Shown here piece by piece: positions 58,001 to 64,000 of a DNA stretch of 64,000 nt. The position numbers were made by a program, and so were the translations under genes. The stretch's first letter is position 1; each line of letters begins with the position of its first letter. This DNA is from Symbiodinium natans (Eukaryota; Sar; Dinophyceae; Suessiales; Symbiodiniaceae). Below the pieces are notes generated by a model. It worked only from the letters and a program-made list of their open reading frames with translations, was not told the origin of the DNA and searched no databases. The stretch covers positions 388,585 through 452,584 of the forward strand of contig CAJNDS010000224.1 of assembly GCA_905221605.1 (NCBI GenBank). The letters run 5' to 3'.

Positions 58001-61000
58001 TAGGGAGAGAAAAGAGAGAGAGTTTGGAGGTCCACCCCGCTCAAAACGCTCTATGCCCCGGCAAGCAATAAGAAGAGCACTGGCCGCGTCGTGCTCTCTC
58101 TTCGCATTCCCCCCATCCGTCTTCGAGTTTTCCTGCGCTCACCGGCGCGGACGTAGCTGGACAAGTTAGGGCCAATTGTGCAGAAGGCGATCTGACGAAT
58201 TTCGCGTGGCCGTGGCTTTGGACATAGCAGCGCCCATCGACTTTTTGTCTGGGTCTTCAAGTACCCTGCCTTCACCAACCGGAACCTCTGCTGCTCCGAG
58301 GGGTAGTTGTCTAGCACGCCGTTGAAAGACTGCCTGATACCAGAGTGGTAGCGCACGCACACAAACATGCAATGGCTCAGCCCACATCTGGAGAGTGCCA
58401 TTCACACGTTCACACTTCATCACAGTCCCGGCCAAAGTTGCCGGGTTTGGTCATTCCGAGTCATTCCTCTCTTCCCATAAGCCCGGCCCTTCTGACCCTG
58501 CCTCGGGATGAAGAGGAGGAGAGCCAACGGCGTGGCAATCCGGAAGGTTGCATCTGGCCACATGGATGGCATGTTGAAGAACCTGCGCGCAGCCCGAAAA
58601 GGTCGGGTCCTACTCTTGGCGAATTGAGAACTTGGGGGATGACCGGATGGCCGGATGGCCTGCGCTCGCCCAGCACGGTGCCCACATCGCAGTAGCCGCA
58701 GAACTCCACGCCGCGACCACCTCAAGAGAAAGGGCACGATGTTTTGGAGTTTGGGGGCCTTGTGATCTTGTGCTTGCTCTGCCACTCCCGTGTAGCCGGT
58801 TCCCCTGAACCGCCGACCTTCACTCCGACGCTCAACACGGCATCGGCCAAACTCGATGACCCGCAGCGTGTCGTCCATAATTCCCTCCTGGTTCAGGGCA
58901 TGATCGATTTTTGCAGCTGAGCAGGTCTGGGCATGTGTGAGCTGATCTTGGCACACAGCGCCGGCTGATTTCTCAGATGAGTCCACTAGCACGGAAGGGG
59001 AATCTGGGAGTCCTCTCTAACCTGGTCGCCAGCAAAGAAGACCTGCAACACATGTCTTGCTGAGGTAGGGAAGCCATTTGCAACGCTGGCTGTTGGGATG
59101 TTCCCTCTCTCTTCTCCTTATTCTTCTTCTGCCGGGCATGGGGAGGGAGAACCTTTCTTTCCGCGCGCTTTGACCCTCCCATTGGTCAGTTTGTGAGATA
59201 GCAGGAGTGCTGTAGTGTCGTGAACCGCTCTGAGTCTTCTTCTTCTGCAGGGCATGGGGGAGGACCCCCGCGCACCAGGCGCGCCCGGAGGTGAGTCAGG
59301 TCTGGGTGAAATTACAGCGACGGGCTCCTGCAGTTAGGCCTTTCTGTGTTGTGTGGTTCCCCGGGTGCATTGCCCCGGGGCTGGCCCCCACATCCCCGTC
59401 GGTGATACCTAACGCTTGCTATGGCCAGCCGGCTTCGGGATTTCCACACCACGGAAGCACTGCTACTCTCACACTGTTCTCCCGACCTGCTGGGCCTAGC
59501 TTGGTGGACTTCTAGGCTTCAGAGGGTGCCATTACTTCGGGATAGGAACACAGCTATGCTCCCTAAGGCTGAGGCCAAGAGTATGTTCTATACTGGCTTC
59601 ACCCTCTTTGCCCCCGCTGGTGTATGTTAGGGCTTGCGTGTTACCCCTCCAACCTCCCCCTGTCCCCAGGAAACGAACCTCATGGAACCTCCCGAAGCCT
59701 GCCCCGTCCCCCGATGCAAAAAGCCCTTATCCTCCTTCCCCCAAACAGAACCCTCGCAGAACCTCCCGAAGCCTTCCCCTTTCCCCCTAACGTGGTCAAT
59801 GTGTGTCACTTCCCCTAGGATCAAGGTATTAGTATGCTTCACTATTGTGCCCCTTATTCCAGCGGTGTAGTTGCCCATTCGGGCATATTGTTTCAGTGTG
59901 CTTTTCACTGCCCGCTCTCAGTACTCGTTGTGCTCGTGGTTCTCGGTGGCCACGGCTGCGTCTCTTGCGTGATTGGCTCCCCCGCATTTTGAGGTTGCCC
60001 ACTTTCCCCCATCGGGGGCCCCTGCGCTGAGTGTTCCCCGTTCACGTTGCCTTGGTTGCCCTCCGAGCCTGTCGCCAGCCCTGCACTGTCTTGACTGTCT
60101 TCCACCATGACGGTGGATGCCCCGAACATCATGCCGAGCCATGCGTCCATGTGTCCAATGGCTTCTTGCACCATGCTGGCCTGGTTGGTCTCCAAGAAGG
60201 GCATCACGTGCACCAGTTGCTGTCTGGCTTGTTGTAGCGATTGGCTGCCGGTCCCTTGTTTCCTCCCCGCATGCGTGTCTTCTCCCCCTGCCGCCAGGCC
60301 TAGAACGTCGGCTGGGTGCACTTTCTGCTCCGCCTCTGACTGGATCTGCCCTTCTTCTCCGCTTTCCATCATGGCCGCCATGCACACTTCCCCTTGAGCA
60401 CCGAGCTGCGCAAGGAGGTTGCCGAGGAGGGTTGCATCTTTCCCCAGGGGGGGCCCGTTAAGCATGTCGTGGAGAAGGTCGATGGCTTCTGCACACGCTC
60501 GTGTGCCTCTGCAAGTGTGGGCTGCCCCCGTCGTTGCGGGGCGTAGTGTTTGCAGCTCCCTCTGCGCTTGCTGGAAGAGCTGCAGGAGCGTTCCCAGGTC
60601 TTGCTGCAGCTCATCCTGGGTCAGCGGCCTCTGTCCCGGTGCTGGGGTGGCAAGCATGTTGCTAATGCGGATGGCTTCCCGGATGCTGGCGGTGCATTGT
60701 TTCAGCTTTTTGCGTGGCTGCTGGTTTTCCCCCTGCGCGGGGCTGCGCCGGCTTGCTCGCCCCTGTTTGCCGTCTGTTTCTTGGTGCTCTCTGCTGCTGC
60801 TCGCCGGGTCGGTGTTGCTTGCTCTGTTTGTGAGGCTGCAGCTGCTGGCGCTCGTCGTTTTCCGCTCTGCTGGTGTTGCTGCCGGTGGCTCTGCTGCCGC
60901 ATTTTGCCTTTCCTCCTCCTCTTTATCTCTATAGTATCTGTCTATGACACTTTGATGCCAAGCTTCTTCCTGTCTCTCCTCCTCTTCTCTCCACCTATAC

Positions 61001-62735
61001 AGCGCCCTCTCTTGCTCCTCTTCTTCCTCCGTGGCTTCTTCCTCGGACAGTGTTGGCATGGTCTGGCGGTTGTTGGGAGCTGCTGTTTCCCCGGAACGGT
61101 GGGGCTGCTGGGGTGTCGGTGGACTGTCGCTGGGGGCGTCTGTCTCCGCCAGGAGCGGCGGCGGTTGGTTTTCCTCGTCATACCCGAGGATAAGCATGGT
61201 TGTGAGGAGGTGGGACGCCACTTCATCGTTGTCGGTGTTGGGGTCTGCTAGTATGTCGAGTGCTCTGCGGACGTGTGAAGCTGCTTCTTGGATGTGCGTG
61301 TCCGCATTGGTCTCTCGTGGTGGTGGTGGTTGTGGGTTGGGTGGGCCCCTCGGCAACTGCCAGAGCTGTGCATCGTCGGAATCTGATTCTGGTGGTGGGT
61401 ACTCGCCGTCATCTTCGCCAGACGAGTCTGAATCAGGTGTCTGTGGTGGCGGTTGTTTGGGTGGTGGCGGGGCCTTGATCGGTGGCTGGGTTGGCTGCGC
61501 TTTCCCCCCTGCAGGTGGCGGAGGCGGGCGTAGACTGCCACTGGGTTGGTTCGGCGGGGGCGGCCTTTCTGGTTTGGGTTTGGCAGGTGGCGGTTTGGGC
61601 GCCGTTGGCTGCTGAGGCTGTGTCGTTTGGCTGCCGCTGTGTGCTCCCTGGGTGTCGTTCCGAGGGAGGGGTATGCGTGGTGCGTTGGCGTCCGTGACCG
61701 TCAGCGTTTGTCCGGGGTGTACTGTCCTGTAGGGCCCGCCCGGTATGCTGCGTACATGGTTAGGCGGCGGTGTTCGTGCAATGAACATGTGCCACTTTTG
61801 CCCCGTGCCAAGAGTGAGGTTCCCCGCTGTGCCCGGGGGTAGGCCCGGCGGCGGCCGCCGGTTAGCTGGTGCTGCCGCTGCTCTGTCTGCTTTGGCTCGG
61901 TCTTGTGGCTGGGGTGGGTGGATCGTGAATGTCCACTGGTGCGCTGCCGGGCTTTTTCTGAGGGTGACGCTCGTGAAGGGTGCAAGTGGGAGCGTGGGTG
62001 GGCGGTACGTGGCTGGCGTGTTCCCCTGTCGGAGGGGGAAAGCGTCGGCTGGCCAGGGCCGTGCCACTGTGGTGTCGGGCTGAGGTTCTGTCTGCGGCGG
62101 GGCTTGTGGTGTGGGGTCCAGTGTGGGCTCCACTGTTTGCTCCGGTGGCTGCTGCGGTGTTAGTTGTTGTGGTGGCGTGGCTGTCGGATGGGTGGGTTCC
62201 CCCGTGCTTGCCGGTGGTGGAGGCTGTGGCTGCTGCTGCTGCTGCTGCGGTGGTTGACTGCCGGGCTGCTGCCTATGGCTGTTTAGTAGGTCTGCTAAGG
62301 TCGGTTGTTGCTGCAGCTCTGCCTTTAGTCTGGCTTGGTAGTCGCGCCATTGCTGGTTGACTGATGGGTGTGACCCGTAGGCAGGGTCGTCGGCTGGCGG
62401 CGGGGGTATGTATACCCCCGCTCGTTGGAGCTCCCTTTTCTTCCGCAGTTTGTCTTCTTTGTTGCCCCGCCGGATGTCTCCCCCGCCTGCTTGGTGCGTT
62501 CCCGGCGTGGCGTCATCCCCTGTGTCAACATCTTCTGCGTCTGCCGTTGCCTGGTTTCCCCGGTGGTCGGGGTCCGCTTGTTGCGGTGTTGTGCTGTCTG
62601 AGGCTGGCAACCCTAAACCCTAAACCCGAAACCCTGAGTCTCTCTTTCTCTCTCTCTCTCCTGCACGCTTAGCCCCCCCCGAGGGGAAGGCTGCCCCGAG
62701 GGGCGCGCGATGTCCGTGGGTGCGTTGGTTAGGAA

Positions 62736-62776
<41 letters not shown>

Positions 62777-64000
62777 ACACTTTCCTTCTGCTCTTCTCAT
62801 GCTACAGTCTCCCCCGTCTTCCTCCCGCCTTCCGCTCCGAGACGGAGGCGACGGCCCGCAGGAAGGCCAGGTCGCAGCTGGAGAAGATCTGCATGCCCTC
62901 CAAGAGAACAGAAAGAGAACAGAGCGAGCGAAATGTGGGAGGGGAGGGATGGGAGGAGGAGGGAGAGCTTCGAAGGCCCGGGGCCCGGTGTGGACTTGCC
63001 TTGCCTTGAGCGCCTGCGCGGGCCGCGGGAGGCTGCCCTGGAGCTGCATCACGATCTCCCGGAGCCGGCCCATGAAGCCTCCCGGAAAAGGGGCAGGAAG
63101 GGGCGGCAAGGGAAGAGATCAAGAAATGGCGAACCTCAAAGAAAAATGAAAAATGAAAGTGCGAAATGATCCAAGTGGCTGCCAGTTATCCCAGGAAACA
63201 GTGCCAGGGCGTCAAGAATCACCTCGGCTTCGTCAGCATGAGATCATGCAGCACCTCATCACATCTCATCACTTCTGCAGCTGAGATCCGAGGGGTCTCA
63301 GGGCCTGTTGCTCTCCAGCTGCTGCCGGGTGGCGCTCGGTGGGATCGCAATGGCATCCACCTCCAAAAGCACCCAAGACAAGGAAGGCCGAATGCTCTCT
63401 GTTTTTAATTAGTAACAATGCCCCGGTGCTCTGAGACACTCTGAGCAGGCTTAGCATCTCCCTTACGGCTTGCAGAAATTCCGTGAGACGGCCTCGGTTT
63501 GCGCTCGCACGGTGGCTCCGCGGGGGACCCCGCCATGCAAGAAGCAGACCTGCCGACAGGATTCTGATAGAGCAGAGCTGTCAAGGTGAAGGTCATGAGC
63601 CGAGAAGACCGCTTTTTGCCATCGGCTGCCCTCACACTCCCAAGCTCTCATTCCAAGACTCCTCTCAACATTAAAGAACCCGACTCGGGCCAACTGAGTT
63701 GCAAAAGATCAGAGTTTCTCCCATCCGCGGCCAGGGAGCGTCGCCCATGACGGCGCCCTCACTCAAAGAGCCGATTGTCTGCGGCACTGCCTGTGGAAGG
63801 CTTCGCGCAATTCGTGTGCTCCCGCCGTGATTTGGATTCGAGGGGGGCGGGTGGAGGTGGGGATGGGGGAGGCTCAAAGGGGAGCGCAACGGCTTTGACG
63901 TTCTTTGAGCTTTTCGGACACCCCATGCTCTTATGGCGAAAGTGCCTCTTCACCGTTGTAGCTCAGCTTCTCCACATCAGCCTCCGTTGCACGGGGCTCG
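47080..64000 (-). CDS. Large multi-exon protein with tandem cyclic-nucleotide-binding-like domains (partial)
   Basis: Many short exons read in order on the minus strand. Examples: 63549-63467 (GVPRGATVRAQTEAVSRNF), 63078-63005, 62897-62829 (GMQIFSSCDLAFLRAVASVS), 59042-59022 (VFFAGDQ), 58887-58818 (EGIMDDTLRVIEFGRCRVER), 58720-58660 (CGYCDVGTVLGER), 58333-58270, 58191-58143, an exon ending 57453 (VTYKIGQTITVQG), 57323-57246 (YIIKGGSAEVFVNHRYVKD), an exon ending 56774 (EEVHAGDSFGELTILGFVKR), 56681-56602, 56245-56214 and 53680-53561. Further left: VYFGPGDDIFRRGE (51.0 kb), NPGDVVGEGGALGIAPIRGA (50.35 kb), GTITPGAMIGEVSVLG (48.5 kb), MYTARGAIYILQT (47.1 kb). Each set follows the family layout (F/P-G-D, I-x-x-G, G-D/S-x-x-G-E, R-x-A-T-V). 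At least six repeats are visible. Ligand binding is uncertain because the phosphate-binding cassettes are degenerate. The gene continues past the right edge and its 3' end is not located. Confidence 0.75.
51907..51917 (+). repeat. Direct repeat flanking the AT-rich element (left copy)
   Basis: ACCATGCGGGG is identical to 53542-53552 on the other side of the AT-rich block. An 11-bp exact flanking duplication suggests a target-site duplication; 9-11 bp is the range known for Mutator-like elements. Confidence 0.65.
52115..52340. repeat. 42-bp tandem repeat inside the AT-rich element
   Basis: About five copies of a 42-bp unit containing AGAGGCTG, AAATA and GCAGCATTTCTG. Alternate copies carry GCTGCAGAT and GCTGGAAAT, giving a higher-order period of 84 bp. 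Confidence 0.8.
52620..52740. repeat. TTGTATATTC decamer array
   Basis: About eleven copies of TTGTATATTC, nearly perfect from 52637 to 52726 and degenerate on both sides. The frame of hydrophobic CIFLYILVYS repeats across it is an artefact. Confidence 0.85.
52842..53025. repeat. Direct repeat of about 65-75 bp with C runs
   Basis: CACAACGCTCGCATCATTGG through TTGCCCGGC (52844-52894) recurs at 52950-53010 with small changes and an insertion. Each copy is preceded by a C run of 13-17 bases. Confidence 0.6.
53265..53445. repeat. CTTC/CTTG pyrimidine-rich tetranucleotide array
   Basis: Imperfect CTTC, CTTG and CCTT units over about 170 bases inside the right half of the AT-rich element. Frames across it are artefacts. 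Confidence 0.8.
53542..53552 (+). repeat. Direct repeat flanking the AT-rich element (right copy)
   Basis: ACCATGCGGGG, identical to 51907-51917. It lies 9 bases inside an intron whose GT donor follows the exon ending at 53561. Confidence 0.65.
53783..53850. repeat. GGAGTCACACG short tandem repeat
   Basis: Six imperfect 11-bp copies of GGAGTCACACG (variants CACAAG and GACGCG). It lies in an intron of the large gene. Confidence 0.75.
54843..54900. repeat. GAGAAA microsatellite in an intron
   Basis: Repeated GAGAAA/GAAAGA units between minus-strand exon pieces reading VLFKRMVINVIRKQLTEQ and DEFADQLRKRIDARIYEPGM. On the sense strand it is pyrimidine-rich and precedes an acceptor. Confidence 0.75.
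57903..58023. repeat. GA microsatellite in an intron
   Basis: About 120 bases of GA-rich repeat (CT on the sense strand) in the intron between exons 58191-58143 and the one ending at 57453. Confidence 0.85.
59905..62610 (-). CDS. 901-codon Pro/Gln-rich protein nested in a host intron
   Basis: An uninterrupted frame in the 3.79-kb intron (59043-62828) of the large cyclic-nucleotide-binding gene, on the same strand. There is no ATG near the 5' end: the frame opens just inside a TTTAGGG-like array with LPASDSTTPQQADPD, so the 5' end may be an exon accepted at a TTTAG site, or the start lies upstream. Features in order: a basic coil (EDKLRKKRELQRAG), long Pro/Gln-rich tracts, an acidic patch (DSDSSGEDDGEYPP), an acidic coiled coil (EEEATEEEEEQERALYRW), a basic patch (QPRKKLKQ) and a helical C-terminus (QDELQQDLGTLLQLFQQAQR). 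There is no zinc knuckle, reverse transcriptase or transposase motif. A retroelement first ORF (gag-like) is one possibility, a nested host gene another. I do not recognise it. Confidence 0.55.
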   Translation of the reverse strand: MPASDSTTPQQADPDHRGNQATADAEDVDTGDDATPGTHQAGGGDIRRGNKEDKLRKKRELQRAGVYIPPPPADDPAYGSHPSVNQQWRDYQARLKAELQQQPTLADLLNSHRQQPGSQPPQQQQQQPQPPPPASTGEPTHPTATPPQQLTPQQPPEQTVEPTLDPTPQAPPQTEPQPDTTVARPWPADAFPLRQGNTPATYRPPTLPLAPFTSVTLRKSPAAHQWTFTIHPPQPQDRAKADRAAAAPANRRPPPGLPPGTAGNLTLGTGQKWHMFIARTPPPNHVRSIPGGPYRTVHPGQTLTVTDANAPRIPLPRNDTQGAHSGSQTTQPQQPTAPKPPPAKPKPERPPPPNQPSGSLRPPPPPAGGKAQPTQPPIKAPPPPKQPPPQTPDSDSSGEDDGEYPPPESDSDDAQLWQLPRGPPNPQPPPPRETNADTHIQEAASHVRRALDILADPNTDNDEVASHLLTTMLILGYDEENQPPPLLAETDAPSDSPPTPQQPHRSGETAAPNNRQTMPTLSEEEATEEEEEQERALYRWREEEERQEEAWHQSVIDRYYRDKEEEERQNAAAEPPAATPAERKTTSASSCSLTNRASNTDPASSSREHQETDGKQGRASRRSPAQGENQQPRKKLKQCTASIREAIRISNMLATPAPGQRPLTQDELQQDLGTLLQLFQQAQRELQTLRPATTGAAHTCRGTRACAEAIDLLHDMLNGPPLGKDATLLGNLLAQLGAQGEVCMAAMMESGEEGQIQSEAEQKVHPADVLGLAAGGEDTHAGRKQGTGSQSLQQARQQLVHVMPFLETNQASMVQEAIGHMDAWLGMMFGASTVMVEDSQDSAGLATGSEGNQGNVNGEHSAQGPPMGESGQPQNAGEPITQETQPWPPRTTSTTSTESGQ
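62610..62664. repeat. Telomere-like patch and CT tract at the 5' end of the nested frame
   Basis: Three CCCTAAA-like units (62610-62632) followed by a CT microsatellite (about 62639-62661). Read on the minus strand the order is GA tract, TTTAGGG units, then the 901-codon frame. It is one of only two telomere-like patches I see right of 27 kb. Confidence 0.7.
62738..62775. repeat. CT microsatellite
   Basis: About 18 CT units in the large intron, between the exon 62897-62829 and the nested frame. Confidence 0.85.

Noticed and set aside
60419-61842. Long plus-strand frames (171-233 codons, Val/Tr/Gly-rich)
   Set aside because: They are shadows of the Pro/Gln-rich 901-codon frame; Pro/Gln codons read as Gly/Trp/Val/Leu on the other strand.

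Overview
The window reads as nuclear DNA of a dinoflagellate. The evidence is TTTAGGG-type telomere repeats (seen as CCCTAAA) at the left edge and scattered inside, long open frames rich in K/P/A linkers, and a histone H2B gene whose introns use GC and GA as well as GT donors. I cannot name the genus; a symbiodiniacean or a relative would fit. The left edge may be a chromosome end or subtelomere.

Region 1 (1-10,614, plus strand). After a telomeric and subtelomeric block lies a candidate 9.74-kb mobile unit (877-10,614). It has 26-bp terminal inverted repeats (25/26 match) and subterminal GCTTAAT/TTAATTAAGC clusters. It holds four plus-strand genes: a Lys/Ala-linker protein, an RS-plus-acidic protein, a two-exon lysine-rich protein and a transposase-like 563-residue protein. 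Several genes are accompanied by a TCCCC(A/T)GGGGA palindrome.

Region 2 (about 12.9-26 kb, minus strand). Pieces of a cytosine-5 DNA methyltransferase-like gene lie at 18.7-19.1 kb (motif I-like) and 12.9-14.8 kb (motifs IV, VI, VIII-X-like). Between them, on the same strand, sit two large frames (471 and 535 residues) that probably form one gene. A 1,724-codon intronless frame (20.8-26.0 kb) follows, with an apparent frameshift near its 3' end. Degenerate telomere-like arrays separate most of these frames and one lies inside a methyltransferase intron.

Region 3 (about 27-64 kb). The style changes to host-like genes with short exons and GT/GC/GA-AG introns, all on the minus strand where I can read them. 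An eight-exon histone H2B variant with an acidic tail lies at 40.1-41.2 kb. A very large gene with at least six cyclic-nucleotide-binding-like repeats runs from about 47 kb past the right edge. That gene carries two intronic insertions: a 901-codon proline/glutamine-rich frame (59.9-62.6 kb) and a 1.6-kb AT-rich element with 11-bp flanking direct repeats (51.9-53.5 kb). Much of 27-40 and 41-45 kb could not be assigned.

Most listed short frames inside simple repeats or opposite these genes are shadows and are left out. Exon limits are hand-read and not supported by transcripts.
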